From Nostocales cyanobacterium HT-58-2 (GTDB taxonomy: Bacteria; Cyanobacteriota; Cyanobacteriia; Cyanobacteriales; Nostocaceae), in assembly GCA_002163975.1 (NCBI GenBank), contig CP019636.1:7195501-7259500 (forward strand): a DNA stretch of 64,000 nt. Direction: 5' to 3'. Positions within the stretch are counted from its first letter, which is position 1. Every line of letters starts with the position of its first letter. The notes under the pieces are model-generated. The model made no database searches, was not told where the DNA came from, and worked only from the letters and a program-made list of their open reading frames with translations. A program made the translations under genes and the position numbers. Shown piece after piece: positions 27,162 through 36,492 of this stretch.

Positions 27162-27351
27162 CAGATTAAGACTGGGGAGTGGTTAGTAGTTATTCATGAG
27201 TGGTTAGTAGAATAAGAAACAACTCATAACCAATAACTAACAACCAAAAATCCCCAATCCTCTGTAAAAGCCATTACTTAAAACTCTTAACTCATAACTC
27301 ACAACTCTTCAAAAGAACGCTATCATAGCGTTTGTCGCAGCGAGTAAGGGT
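27162..27351. repeat. Short repeats between pdhB and secD
   Basis: This spacer is built of tandem and inverted copies of a GTGGTTAGTAGTTATT-like unit and its complement-like TAACTCATAACTAACAACC forms. Similar low-complexity blocks appear at 63702-63732. They can fold into hairpins. Confidence 0.55.
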
Positions 27352-28764
27352 ATGCAAAGACAGCGATCGCTATTAGCTTTGATTTTAGTATTAGTAATTG
27401 CCGCCATAACGGCGATTGCCACAATTCCTGTACCTCTTGGATTAGACTTGCGGGGAGGCTCACAGCTGACTATTCAGGTGAAAACCACACCAGAGATTCA
27501 GCAAATTACCGAACGAGAATTGGAAGCTGTCAAAAGAGTCGTCGAAGGTCGGATCAACGGTCTAGGCGTTTCTGAACCAGTCATCCAAACAGTAGGGGCA
27601 GACAAAATTTTAGTACAATTGCCCGGAGTCAATAACCCAGAGCAAGCAGAACGAGTTTTGGGAGGTACGGCGCAGTTAGAGTTCAAAAAGCAAAAGCCGA
27701 ATACAGAAACTCAACTGTTTGCTCTTCAAGCATCAAGAGCACCTCTGAAGGCAAAGCAGGCAGAACTGCGAAAGACTAACGACAAAGCTACTATAGAGAA
27801 AAATCAGCAAGAACTACAAAGTAATGCTGAGGCGATCGCTGAGTTATTTGAAAGCACCAATCCACCACTGACCGGTAAGTATCTCAAGGACGCCTATGGC
27901 GAACCAACTCAAAGCCGCAACTGGAATGTCGCCATTCGCTTCAATGATCAAGGCGGTGAACTGTTTGCCGAACTGACAAAACAACTTGCGGGTACTGGAC
28001 GTAGCATAGGTATTTTTCTAGATAATGAAATTATTAGTTCTCCAACTGTAGGCCCGGAATTTGCCACCGCTGGTATTACAGGAGGTGCTGCTGTGATTAC
28101 AGGTCGATTTACTCCACAAGAAGCCAACGACTTAGGTGTGCAACTACGTGGTGGGGCACTCCCCGTACCAGTAGAAATTGTAGAAAACCGCACAGTTGGG
28201 GCAAGTTTGGGTAAAGATAGTATTCAAAGCAGCATCTATGCTGGTATCGGTGGTTTGGCTTTAGTCTTAATATTTATGGTAGTCTACTACCGACTACCGG
28301 GACTGATTGCGGATCTCGCTCTTGTGATTTACTCCCTCCTTACTTGGGCAAGTTTTGCTTTGTTAGGCGTCACCCTGACGCTGCCAGGAATTGCTGGTTT
28401 TATTCTCAGTATTGGTATGGCGGTTGATGCCAACGTCCTCATTTTTGAGCGTACGCGGGAAGAATTGCGAGCAGGCAAATCCCTGTACCGTTCTGTAGAA
28501 TCTGGTTTCTATCGAGCATTTTCCAGTATTTTAGATAGCAACGTCACGACATGGATTGCTTGTGCTGCACTGTTCTGGTTAGGATCTGGTTTGGTGAAAG
28601 GCTTTGCTCTGACTCTAGCTGTGGGTGTTGCTGTTAGTATGTTTACAGCAGTCACCTGTAGTCGCACATTCATGTTTTTGGCAATTTCTTTTCCTGCGCT
28701 GCGGAAAACCGAACTTTACTGTCCGAACCTGCCAGTGACAAATAAGGCAGAGGTGGCACGATGA
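27352..28764 (+). CDS. secD: Protein translocase subunit SecD
   Basis: A 470-residue member of the RND-like SecD family. One N-terminal membrane helix, the DLRGGSQLTIQV motif, a large periplasmic P1-type domain (about residues 60-270), then five helices with VDANVLIFERTREELRAGKS in the fourth region. With SecF it uses the proton-motive force to pull proteins through SecYEG, in both the plasma and thylakoid membranes of cyanobacteria. The stop codon overlaps the secF start by four bases (ATGA), so translation is coupled. Confidence 0.95.
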   Translation: MQRQRSLLALILVLVIAAITAIATIPVPLGLDLRGGSQLTIQVKTTPEIQQITERELEAVKRVVEGRINGLGVSEPVIQTVGADKILVQLPGVNNPEQAERVLGGTAQLEFKKQKPNTETQLFALQASRAPLKAKQAELRKTNDKATIEKNQQELQSNAEAIAELFESTNPPLTGKYLKDAYGEPTQSRNWNVAIRFNDQGGELFAELTKQLAGTGRSIGIFLDNEIISSPTVGPEFATAGITGGAAVITGRFTPQEANDLGVQLRGGALPVPVEIVENRTVGASLGKDSIQSSIYAGIGGLALVLIFMVVYYRLPGLIADLALVIYSLLTWASFALLGVTLTLPGIAGFILSIGMAVDANVLIFERTREELRAGKSLYRSVESGFYRAFSSILDSNVTTWIACAALFWLGSGLVKGFALTLAVGVAVSMFTAVTCSRTFMFLAISFPALRKTELYCPNLPVTNKAEVAR

Positions 28765-29747
28765 AACTCAATGTCAATAAATCACGAGCACTTTGGTGGG
28801 GTGTTTCTAGCGTTATTATTCTTGCCGGTATCATCTCAATGGTGGTTTCTTGGCAACAAATTGGTTCTCCCCTGCGTCCGGGTTTAGACTTTGTTGGCGG
28901 TACGCGGTTGCAGTTTGAACGGGATTGTACCCAGCCAAATAACTGCGACAAACCAATTGATATTAATGTTGTGCGGCAAGTTGCGCAAGAACAAGGTTTA
29001 GGCGATAGCAGTATTCAAGTTGTCACCGATAGGGACACAGGCAAAGAAAACGGCATATCACTTCGGACAAAAAATTTAACTCCAGAGCAACGAACCCGAC
29101 TGCAAAATGCCCTGAGTGAAAAAATAGGCGCTTTCGACCCGCAGAAAAACCAAATTAACACAGTGGGTCCTACTTTAGGGCAAGAATTATTTAAATCTGG
29201 TCTACTTGCTCTTGGAATTTCCTTCCTTGGCATCGTTATCTACATGGCTGTCCGCTTCCAGTTAGATTACGCAGTGTTTGCCATCATCGCCCTATTTCAT
29301 GATGTGTTAATCACAGTAGGGATTTTTTCAATTTTAGGTTTAACACTACGTACAGAAGTCGATAGCCTTTTCATTGTTGCCCTACTAACGATTACAGGTT
29401 TTTCGGTTAATGATACTGTTGTTATCTACGACCGTATTCGCGAAACCCTTAAAACAAATCCAAATCGACCCATTGCTGATATTGTAGATGACGCAGTTGA
29501 CCAAACCCTGGCACGGTCAATTAACACAACCTTAACTGTGTTACTGACCTTATTTGCTATCTTCCTGTTTGGCGGAGAAACACTGAAAAATTTCGCCTTG
29601 GCATTAATTATTGGCTTTGCTGCTGGGGCTTACTCTAGTATCTTCATCGCCAGTACTCTCCTAGTTTGGTGGCGAGAACGCAGAGGCGAATCAACACCAG
29701 TTCAAAGCGCAACTGAATCTATCGACGCATCAGCAGATAATTCATAA
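28761..29747 (+). CDS. secF: Protein translocase subunit SecF
   Basis: A 328-residue SecF. It has an N-terminal helix, the GLDFVGGTRLQFE motif, a smaller periplasmic domain, and the conserved helix VNDTVVIYDRIRETLK. It partners with SecD, whose gene overlaps by ATGA. The region after the last helix is a short charged cytoplasmic tail. secD and secF form a coupled operon, possibly continuing into the small membrane protein gene 48 bp downstream. Confidence 0.95.
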   Translation: MKLNVNKSRALWWGVSSVIILAGIISMVVSWQQIGSPLRPGLDFVGGTRLQFERDCTQPNNCDKPIDINVVRQVAQEQGLGDSSIQVVTDRDTGKENGISLRTKNLTPEQRTRLQNALSEKIGAFDPQKNQINTVGPTLGQELFKSGLLALGISFLGIVIYMAVRFQLDYAVFAIIALFHDVLITVGIFSILGLTLRTEVDSLFIVALLTITGFSVNDTVVIYDRIRETLKTNPNRPIADIVDDAVDQTLARSINTTLTVLLTLFAIFLFGGETLKNFALALIIGFAAGAYSSIFIASTLLVWWRERRGESTPVQSATESIDASADNS

Positions 29748-29795
29748 TTAGTCCTGAGTGACTCTCCCCGACTATCTCTCTACCTCCCTTCACCT

Positions 29796-30209
29796 ATGGC
29801 TCAACCAGAAGAACCATCACCAAATAGCTGGTATTCAGACGTGTGCGATCTGTCTTTTGCCAAACAAGTAAAAAAGCTACACCAGATCCAAGTGTGTACC
29901 AGATGGTTGTTTGTCGGTTTTCTCTGGTTGACTGTTGCGCCTGTTTGTGTATGGGATCTACGTTCAGAAATTGCTTTATGGCAACAGTACTTTACCTGGG
30001 TAGCTGTACGGTACGGTTTGTATTATCATAACTGGGCTACCCTTGGTCTGTCTTTTTGTCTTGGAATGACCCTTGCTATTCTTATTTGGCAAAGTCGAAA
30101 CATCCTACTAGGTCTACCACAACAGGAAAAGCAACGCCTAGAACAACAAGTTTGTCGGATACGCCAACAAGGACCAACTCATCCTTTGTGGAGATGGGTT
30201 TGTAGTTAA
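29796..30209 (+). CDS. Small two-helix membrane protein, unknown
   Basis: A 137-residue protein with two hydrophobic helices (LFVGFLWLTVAPVCVW, about residues 39-54, and WATLGLSFCLGMTLAILIW, about 80-98), flanked by polar ends. It resembles conserved cyanobacterial hypothetical proteins but carries no named domain. It is 48 bp after secF on the same strand, so it may be read from the secDF transcript, though a function in translocation is only guesswork. A GNAT gene follows after about 107 bp. Confidence 0.6.
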   Translation: MAQPEEPSPNSWYSDVCDLSFAKQVKKLHQIQVCTRWLFVGFLWLTVAPVCVWDLRSEIALWQQYFTWVAVRYGLYYHNWATLGLSFCLGMTLAILIWQSRNILLGLPQQEKQRLEQQVCRIRQQGPTHPLWRWVCS

Positions 30210-30316
30210 ATTAAAGTATTAAGTTTTTTAAAGTTTGTCCTTGATACAATTCAACAGCTATTTAGCAAAATCGGATTAAGGATAACGGATATACCCTAGC
30301 AATTCGGTAAAATCCA

Positions 30317-30790
30317 ATGAATTATAGTCATAATCAGATTCGATTTAGCGATCGCAAGTCTGAAATCGATCTTTATCAGCTTCAGCAACTCTTAAACGTT
30401 TCTGCTTTCTGGGCAAAAGGTCGCAGTATTGAAGATTTAGGCATAGCCATTGCCAACAGTGACCCTGTCATTATTGTTTTGGATGGAGAACAACTGGTTG
30501 GCTTTGCCAGAGCGACTTCTGATGGCGTCTACCGCGCTACAATCTGGGATGTTGCCATCCATCCAGAATACCGTGGTATTGGGCTAGGAAGCAAATTGGT
30601 GGAAACGGTTTTGAGCCATCCTCGCATGAACCGTGTTGAGCGTGTGTACTTGATGACCACGCACAAGCAGCAGTTCTACGAAAGGATCGGTTTCCAGCCT
30701 AATTCCACCACCACAATGGTGCTATACAATCAACCTGACTTTAATTCTCTTCCTGCTGAAATTCAGCTTCAGGAATCACTAGGGGGATAG
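30317..30790 (+). CDS. GNAT-family N-acetyltransferase
   Basis: A 157-residue single GNAT domain. The acetyl-CoA loop is seen as HPEYRGIGLGSKLV (R/Q-x-x-G-x-G/A type), with ATIWDVAIHPEY before it and FYERIGFQPN at the end. It resembles the second GNAT at 36493 (shared FARATSD..ATIWDV) and plastid-type GNATs. Acceptor unknown. Its 3' end overlaps the 3' end of the convergent histidine-kinase-like gene by 50 bp. Confidence 0.85.
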   Translation: MNYSHNQIRFSDRKSEIDLYQLQQLLNVSAFWAKGRSIEDLGIAIANSDPVIIVLDGEQLVGFARATSDGVYRATIWDVAIHPEYRGIGLGSKLVETVLSHPRMNRVERVYLMTTHKQQFYERIGFQPNSTTTMVLYNQPDFNSLPAEIQLQESLGG

Positions 30791-31670
30791 AGACTTGTAG
30801 CCTGATGTCATTATCAGGTTGTTCAGTGGTGGGAGAGGAAACTATTTCCAACTTTCCCGCCATGACTTCTAAAAGAGTTTGATTGAGTAAGAGCTTCATT
30901 CCTGGAGTAAGAATGCGGTTTTTTTCGTCAGCCCCCAGTATCTTATCTTTTAATGTCATGAAATCTATCGGCTCACTTTGAGGAGCTGCATGAGTTGGTA
31001 CATCCAACCAAATATGAACGCACTCATCTGTTTGCGAAGTTTGGGCAGAAATACAAATCTTGCCTTCCTCCATAAAAGCAATACAAGTTTCCACTAAATT
31101 TACCAAGACCTGTCGTAGCCAATGAGGATCTGCCAGTGTATATGTTTCTGTATCTATTGGTTGCAGGTGGAAGGGAAAATTGCGATTTTCTGCCAGCATA
31201 TAGGTTAAGTCATGAACTTCCTGCAACAGATCAGCTAGTTTTATGGGCTGAATATTTAATCTGTTCGTACCATGTTCGACTCTGGCAACACTAAGAATTT
31301 CATCTATTAGCCTTAGCAGCTTCAACGCTCGCTCGTGAGCTTGAGCTATAAATTCTCGTTCTTCTTCTGGGTTTTCACATAAGTTAGACAAAATTAACTG
31401 ATGCAAGCCAATCAGACCATTCAAGGGCGATCGCAATACGTGCGTAGTTCGTGCTAAAAACCCCGCCTTAAACTGGCTCATCTCCTGTGCCATAAGATAC
31501 GCTAGCTGCGTTTGCTCCATCTGTTCTAGGAGTTTTGGCACAGTTTGTTGTTCATCTATTGACGATACTGTAGATGAGCTAGAAGACACTTTTGGCTGCG
31601 CAAATAACCTACACAGACCTACCCCTATTGCTAGTCCTGCTCCTAGATATACCCAGTTGCTCCAATTCAT
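30741..31670 (-). CDS. Degenerate membrane-linked histidine-kinase-like protein
   Basis: A 309-residue protein with one N-terminal membrane helix (WVYLGAGLAIGVGLCRLF), a HisKA-like dimerisation region with H-box ARTTHVLRSPLNGLIGL (the usual HE/HD is HV) and an HATPase-like region. The N-box reads LRQVLVNLVETCIAF where kinases have an Asn (NA); Gly-rich ATP-lid motifs are not evident. So the phosphoacceptor His remains but ATP binding looks compromised. Cyanobacterial relatives with similar degeneration exist. It may act as a scaffold or as a phosphotransfer dimer partner. No response regulator is adjacent. It overlaps the GNAT gene tail to tail. Confidence 0.72.
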   Translation of the reverse strand: MNWSNWVYLGAGLAIGVGLCRLFAQPKVSSSSSTVSSIDEQQTVPKLLEQMEQTQLAYLMAQEMSQFKAGFLARTTHVLRSPLNGLIGLHQLILSNLCENPEEEREFIAQAHERALKLLRLIDEILSVARVEHGTNRLNIQPIKLADLLQEVHDLTYMLAENRNFPFHLQPIDTETYTLADPHWLRQVLVNLVETCIAFMEEGKICISAQTSQTDECVHIWLDVPTHAAPQSEPIDFMTLKDKILGADEKNRILTPGMKLLLNQTLLEVMAGKLEIVSSPTTEQPDNDIRLQVSIPLVIPEAEFQQEEN

Positions 31671-32442
31671 AATCTGGTAACTATCACCTTTTTAATTGAC
31701 CACAAAGGCGCAAAACAAAGTTCCGGAGTTCTCATTTCACTCGTCAAGAGTCCTCCAATCCTGAATTTGTAGCTACAGGTGAAAATTCTTCAGTTTCTAA
31801 CCCTGTTTGAGGTTAAATAGAAAACTTGGAATTGTTTACACACAGGACTCTGTAAGGAACATTGCAATGTCCCTCAATCTCAGTACTTAGTTAATTCAGG
31901 AACATCTGGCAAACTTAGCCTACTTAAATTAGGTTTAGTCTGCTGAACTCAGATTTGCCGACCTCCAGATGCACCCTTTTCTATGTCTATAAGCTCTTCT
32001 ACATTTTGTTTGCATATAGGGTGTAGAGTGTATGAATGTTGTTACACCCTACACCCTATGACAACCGAAGATATGCAATTTAAATGTGTTTTAGCTTAAC
32101 AGTAAAGCAGTAAGCTCAACAACCCACTGCTGACGCCAGAGGATGTAGAATCAAACGGGAACTCGCGTTCACATTTCACTTCCATACTCTGGATAATTTG
32201 CTCTACAGGTCAAATTCAACTGTTGACCGTGTTATCAGGGGCAAAAAGGTAGTTAGGTTAGATGCATTACAACGCTACCAAAAGATTGCTTAAATTAGGG
32301 CATATGAGGACAAGCGCCTCACGCACCTGACAAATAACATTTCATTTTGAGTAGATACGAAACTCATTTCTACACAGAGGATAGTTGCCCTTAGCAACAG
32401 CCCTTGTGCAAAAAATACTTTCTTACCTACTAAGTTCAAGGC
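31671..32442. other. Gene-free spacer with an inverted repeat
   Basis: About 770 bp. Bases 32013-32060 hold an inverted repeat, ATAGGGTGTAG on the left and CTACACCCTAT on the right, with a 20-base or longer loop; CTACACCC motifs recur near 57920. No coding sequence recognised. Confidence 0.5.
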
Positions 32443-33069
32443 TTAAAGCTCTACCTTTATAGCACCTTGCCGTAAAATTTGCCAATTCTTCCCAGTCCAT
32501 TTAGCAACAGTCGAAGGGACACCAATTGCTTCTTTCTCGTCTTCCAACTCCGTTGCTGCTAGAGTTAAAACATCAGGAAACTGTCCCTCAATATCTGCCA
32601 TCCTTTGTAAAGGAGGTTGACCTGATAAATTGGCGCTGGTGGTTACTAAAGGACCTGTTTGTGCCAAAATAGTTTGGGCAATCCTACAATCAGGCACTCG
32701 AATCCCTATTGTTTCAGGCTGAGTCAGTGTATTCTTTGTAGGATCTAAATCTCCATGAAAACCAGAAATTATTACTTTTGGCACCCTTGCTGAAGCAGGG
32801 AATACCAAAGTCAGGGCTCCTGGCCAATATGTCTTTGCGACTCTGTGCCAAATTTGATACTCATCTTCACTACCCGTCACAAAAGACCAAATTTCTTCTA
32901 CACTTGCTGCCATTAATATTAGAGGCTTATCCCAACTGCGCTGCTTTGCGGTATAAATGAGCGCTCCTTGTTCTGGTAAAGCAGCCAATGCGGGAACAGT
33001 ATCTGTGGGAAAGCTGACTAATTTACCAGCCCGTGCGCCAGCTATAAGGGTTTCTAGGGAAACTTGCAT
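32443..33069 (-). CDS. tsaC: L-threonylcarbamoyladenylate synthase
   Basis: A 208-residue YrdC/Sua5 N-terminal-type protein. The FPTDTVPALAA start and KQRSWDKPLILM (substrate-binding KxR...K) are visible, as are TIGIRVPDC and VTTSANLSG near residues 145-170. It makes threonylcarbamoyl-AMP from threonine, bicarbonate and ATP for t6A37 in ANN-decoding tRNAs. TsaD, which transfers this group, is at 39293. There is no Sua5 C-terminal domain. Single-gene unit. Confidence 0.92.
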   Translation of the reverse strand: MQVSLETLIAGARAGKLVSFPTDTVPALAALPEQGALIYTAKQRSWDKPLILMAASVEEIWSFVTGSEDEYQIWHRVAKTYWPGALTLVFPASARVPKVIISGFHGDLDPTKNTLTQPETIGIRVPDCRIAQTILAQTGPLVTTSANLSGQPPLQRMADIEGQFPDVLTLAATELEDEKEAIGVPSTVAKWTGKNWQILRQGAIKVEL

Positions 33070-33308
33070 GAAGAGGACTCATAATTTAGAACTCGAACTT
33101 AGAATATCGGATTATGAGTGAAATGAAAGAATAAATTCTTTATAAAAATTCCGTGTTTTCCTAATCTTTATAAATTCTAGCTTCTAAGTAGCTCAACTTA
33201 CATAAATGCAAGATGGGTTAGCAAAGCGTAACCCATGCTGCTCAAACAATTGATGCGTTACGGCTACGCATAACACATCCTACGTTTAATTATGTCTGCC
33301 TACTTATA
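33070..33308. repeat. GGATGGGTTA-type inverted repeat spacer
   Basis: The sequence AGATGGGTTAGCAAAGCG with TAACCCATGCT, then GATGCGTTACGG / CGCATAACACATCC, forms a compound palindrome at about 33209-33285. Related sequences are at about 758-790 and 44651-44720. Confidence 0.55.
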
Positions 33309-34223
33309 TTATTTTTTTTTATATGCCAAAGCAAAACGCTCAATGCCAGCGAGATCTTTGTGAATCTGAATGTTGCAATAACTCCCTTGATTTTGCAACA
33401 TTTCTCGTACGGTATTTGCCTGTCCTGCCATCATTTCAATGAGCCATACCCCACCTGGTCGTAAAAAGGTGGGAGAGGTTTCTATCAAATACCGGATACA
33501 ATCTAAGCCATCAGAACCGCCATCTAAAGCTAGATGTGGTTCATGGTTAACGACTTCGCGCTGTAGAGTAGGTATGATGCTGGTGGGGATATATGGCGGG
33601 TTAGATACCATTCCACTGAACTGACCCTTAAGCAATGCTAGAGGTTCCCACCAAAAACCTTGATAAAAGTGAATGCGCTTTCCAAAACCCAAATTTTGGG
33701 CATTTGCCTTTGCAACTACAAGCGCCTCGTGACTGTAATCAACAGCATGAATGATTGCTTGAGTGAACACATCTGCCAATCCAATGGCGATCGCACCACT
33801 ACCAGTTCCCAAATCCGCCCAGTGTCCTTGCTCTAAAGATACCGTTGTCTCACTTTCACCTGTAGCAGCAACAGCTAAATCGATCAAATCCTCTGTTTCT
33901 GGTCTAGGAATCAAAACTGCTTTTGACACAGCAATTTTATACTTTCGCCAAGGAGTCGCTCCTGCGACATATTGCACTGGTAAGTGTTCATTCAATCGCC
34001 GTTGCCAGAGTTTGTCTAGCTCCTCTAAAGATAACTTTAAAGTGATTTGGTTTCGGTCTTTAAAGGATTCCAAACGCAATACTAAGCTATCTAACCCAGC
34101 CAGCTCTTGTAGTAACCAATCGACTTCAGCTGGTGAAATATCAGTGGCGATCGCAGCTTCAATTGCCGCGTTCCGCCACTGCCAAAGTTGTAAACCAGAT
34201 ACAAACGATTGCTTATCCACCAT
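33309..34223 (-). CDS. prmC: Release factor glutamine methyltransferase PrmC
   Basis: A 304-residue protein with an N-terminal helical domain (residues 1-90) and a Rossmann methyltransferase domain: VLIPRPETEDLID, SAM motif LGTGSGAIAIGLA, and the catalytic NPPY in GMVSNPPYIPTS. It methylates the GGQ glutamine of RF1/RF2. Start ATG at 34221-34223; no other in-frame upstream candidate. It lies 26 bp downstream of the Tic22 gene's stop codon on the same strand and may be co-transcribed with it. Confidence 0.93.
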   Translation of the reverse strand: MVDKQSFVSGLQLWQWRNAAIEAAIATDISPAEVDWLLQELAGLDSLVLRLESFKDRNQITLKLSLEELDKLWQRRLNEHLPVQYVAGATPWRKYKIAVSKAVLIPRPETEDLIDLAVAATGESETTVSLEQGHWADLGTGSGAIAIGLADVFTQAIIHAVDYSHEALVVAKANAQNLGFGKRIHFYQGFWWEPLALLKGQFSGMVSNPPYIPTSIIPTLQREVVNHEPHLALDGGSDGLDCIRYLIETSPTFLRPGGVWLIEMMAGQANTVREMLQNQGSYCNIQIHKDLAGIERFALAYKKK

Positions 34224-34248
34224 GCCTCTATCTTAGGGCATAAGCTTT

Positions 34249-35094
34249 TTATTTTTTGGGAGCTACAGATGCGGCGGGTTTGGCAGATGGGCTTTGATTC
34301 GGAGCGGCGTTAGCTGGCTTTTGTGCGTTATTTCGCTTGCTAATGACATACTCCATACTTTCGGAAGACGGAACTATGGAAACTTGGCTGAGCCACGCAT
34401 CATTTTTCTCTCTTAGAGTTTTAATAACTCCGTCTATGTCCACCACTTGAATATCCGCCTTGGGAACTTGTTGCTTCACCTGGTTCAACAAAGTTTGCGC
34501 GTCTTTCTGACTCAAAAACAGTGGAATCACTTCCTTATTATCAGTTTTCCGTTTAACAGATACATAGCCCTTTTCAGGGGATCTAACAATAAAAACAGGC
34601 ACGCTGGGGAACTGCTTGACTTCTTTACCACTTTGGCGCAGAAGTGTCATCGCCCCTTCTATATCCTGCCTTCCAGGATTAAAAGCAAACACAAGGTTGT
34701 CTGGTTTCTTTTCTTGAAGTTTCTTATAAATAATGCCCAAGGGGACTGGTGTCACTTGTAGGCTTTTTAACATTTCTGCCATTTTCGGGTCCTTGCCTTT
34801 AACATTGCGCAGTTCGTTAATAAAAGCCTGAGCTTCTTGCCCACTCATGAAAACGTCGGTGACTGTGGCTTCTTTCTTTTGAGCATTTTGCCCATTCTGT
34901 GCGTTGTTAGGTACAGTACGAGTGAGAGGCACACCTTGGTTATTAGTAATCAAAAACACAGGTACTGGATCTAATTTTTCTTTTATTTGTTGTTCTGTCA
35001 ATGCGAGCACTGGAGCATTTCCGCTAAAAACTGTTGCCAGCAGAGTGCTCCCAACTAAACTCATGGTTGTGCCCCAACGAACTAATAAATTCAT
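34249..35094 (-). CDS. tic22: Tic22-family periplasmic protein
   Basis: A protein of about 281 residues. A signal peptide (LLVRWGTTMSLVGSTLLATVFSGNAPVLA) precedes two Tic22-like repeats, each beginning PVFLI/PVFIV (KLDPVPVFLITNNQGVPL; SVPVFIVRSPEKGYV) with an alpha-helical EAQAF/DAQTLL half. A Pro/Ala/Lys-rich tail ends the protein. Cyanobacterial Tic22 is a periplasmic chaperone for outer-membrane biogenesis, related to the chloroplast import protein. The start at ATG 35094 is favoured because GAGGAG lies 9 bp upstream; the frame is open further to 35160. A degraded duplicate lies at 35862-36010. Confidence 0.85.
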   Translation of the reverse strand: MNLLVRWGTTMSLVGSTLLATVFSGNAPVLALTEQQIKEKLDPVPVFLITNNQGVPLTRTVPNNAQNGQNAQKKEATVTDVFMSGQEAQAFINELRNVKGKDPKMAEMLKSLQVTPVPLGIIYKKLQEKKPDNLVFAFNPGRQDIEGAMTLLRQSGKEVKQFPSVPVFIVRSPEKGYVSVKRKTDNKEVIPLFLSQKDAQTLLNQVKQQVPKADIQVVDIDGVIKTLREKNDAWLSQVSIVPSSESMEYVISKRNNAQKPANAAPNQSPSAKPAASVAPKK

Positions 35095-35861
35095 GACTGC
35101 TCCTCGCATCAATACATCTGAAATCAGGTTTGACAAATAGTTGGATTTGTACAGCACCAACTAGTTTTAGTTATACTAGCCTCTTTATTAATTGACTGTG
35201 CTGTTGTTGGTGTTTCAATTTCGCCTTATTCCGAATTGCGTTTCGACTATAGAGGCCTACTATATGTTACAAGAGCGGCGAAAACTATCCTGTTTATTTG
35301 AGGTGCCATATGCCATTTTATTGGCTGTCCCAGCTATAGTTGACGACAATGAATCTTATATCGTTCCTTCTACGGTTGCTGTAAAATGTCTCAATATTGA
35401 CTCATTTTTTTAGTTCTCTAATGACTTACTGCTTTTAGATACGTTTCCCTAGTAAAAAATAAATAGCAAAGCAGCAAGATGAAAGCTTCCGAGAAAATAT
35501 GTAACTTCAGTGTACAGACCTTGACAAATTAAACTAATAGTAAAAGTAAAGTTAAACTTTAATGTTTTTGATTTATTTTTTTGATAATTAATGTTCAAAA
35601 GAAGAAATTCATTTATATATCTAGGGTTTGGTAGTTGATATTACCAATTGAATAACACCTTGTTCCAAAGCAAGTACGTTACCTAGCTACGCGATATTCT
35701 GGTTGTTGTATACTGTTATATATAAACTCTACTAAACATTGCTCTGATAGACTAGTTTCAAGTTTTTTACGAAACTCTCATATGACATAGTTCATTCAGA
35801 TTAGCATTCAAACAGGAAGTCGCTAAGGATTTGGGGGTATGATTTCACACAGAAGCAAATT

Positions 35862-36010
35862 CTATACTTTCGGAAGATAGTCTCATAGCAACTTCGTATA
35901 GCCACCTATCAATTTTTTCTCTTACATAACTTACATAACTTAAAGAACTTTATCTGTGTCTGTTATGTGAGTATCAACCTTGGGAAGATTCTGCTTGGTA
36001 CTGCAATACT
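35862..36010 (-). pseudogene. Frameshifted fragment of a second tic22 copy
   Basis: Plus-strand bases 35862-35924 align without gaps to tic22 bases 34353-34415 (46 of 63 agree by eye, including ATACTTTCGGAAGA). A second block resumes at CCTTGGGAA (35978 versus 34458). Between the blocks the copy is 11 bases longer and carries a tandem TTACATAAC duplication, so the frame is broken. Only the part encoding the region before the Pro/Ala tail remains; no start codon or full length is left. It must derive from duplication of tic22 or from decay of an older tandem paralogue. Confidence 0.75.
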
Positions 36011-36114
36011 TCGTTACTTCGTTTATCAACTTCCTAGCTCTTAGGTCAAAGGGGAAACACGAAGCAATGCAGTTTATTTAAATATATCCTTTTTGCCAAT
36101 AGCCAATTGTAGTA

Positions 36115-36152
36115 ACGCAAAAACCCTAGGTCATAAGACAGTATCTAGGGTT
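36115..36152 (-). terminator. Terminator of tRNA-Pro
   Basis: Stem AACCCTAG (36122-36129) / CTAGGGTT (36145-36152); on the minus strand it is followed by TTTTTGCG. It lies about 20 bp after the tRNA 3' end. Confidence 0.75.
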
Positions 36153-36172
36153 CATTTATTCGCTAGAAGATA

Positions 36173-36246
36173 TCGGGATGACAGGATTTGAACCTGCGGC
36201 ATCCTGCTCCCAAAGCAGGCGCGCTACCAAGCTGCGCTACATCCCG
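36173..36246 (-). tRNA. tRNA-Pro (TGG)
   Basis: Minus-strand cloverleaf with acceptor CGGGATG pairing with CATCCCG, D-arm AGCGCAGCTTGGTAGCGC, anticodon stem CCTGC/GCAGG with loop TTTGGGA (anticodon TGG) and T-arm GCAGGTTCAAATCCTGT. Discriminator A at 36173; no encoded CCA. Confidence 0.95.
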
Positions 36247-36492
36247 GTTAAGTCACTTTCATAATTATATTACGCTTTTGTAATTTTTGCAAACCCTCTG
36301 TTTGTTCAAACTTTGAATAGCATATTCTTACTTAACCCTTGGTATGTCTCTGGTAAGAACTACTTCTGTTTTCCTGCACTTTGAAATGACGAAAGTCAAA
36401 GATGACCCTTTGATCTCTGTGGAAAACAGCGTTTCAAGAGCGAATTCTAGCTTATTTGGCAATAAAAGCGACTACTGTGTTTGCTGAAACAT

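Larger units (their letters stand above)
35095..36172. other. Spacer tic22 / tRNA-Pro
   Basis: Nearly 1.1 kb. It contains the tic22 promoter region, an AT-rich middle, the decayed tic22 fragment (35862-36010) and the tRNA-Pro terminator. A 73-codon TTG-start frame at 35192 has no family features and is not accepted. Confidence 0.6.

Noticed and set aside
27162..27351. CRISPR-like array because of repeated units
   Set aside because: The units are short, imperfect, and lack uniform spacers; no cas gene is near.
35192..35413. A 73-residue TTG-start frame in the tic22 spacer
   Set aside because: No ribosome-binding site, no family features; AT-rich spacer.
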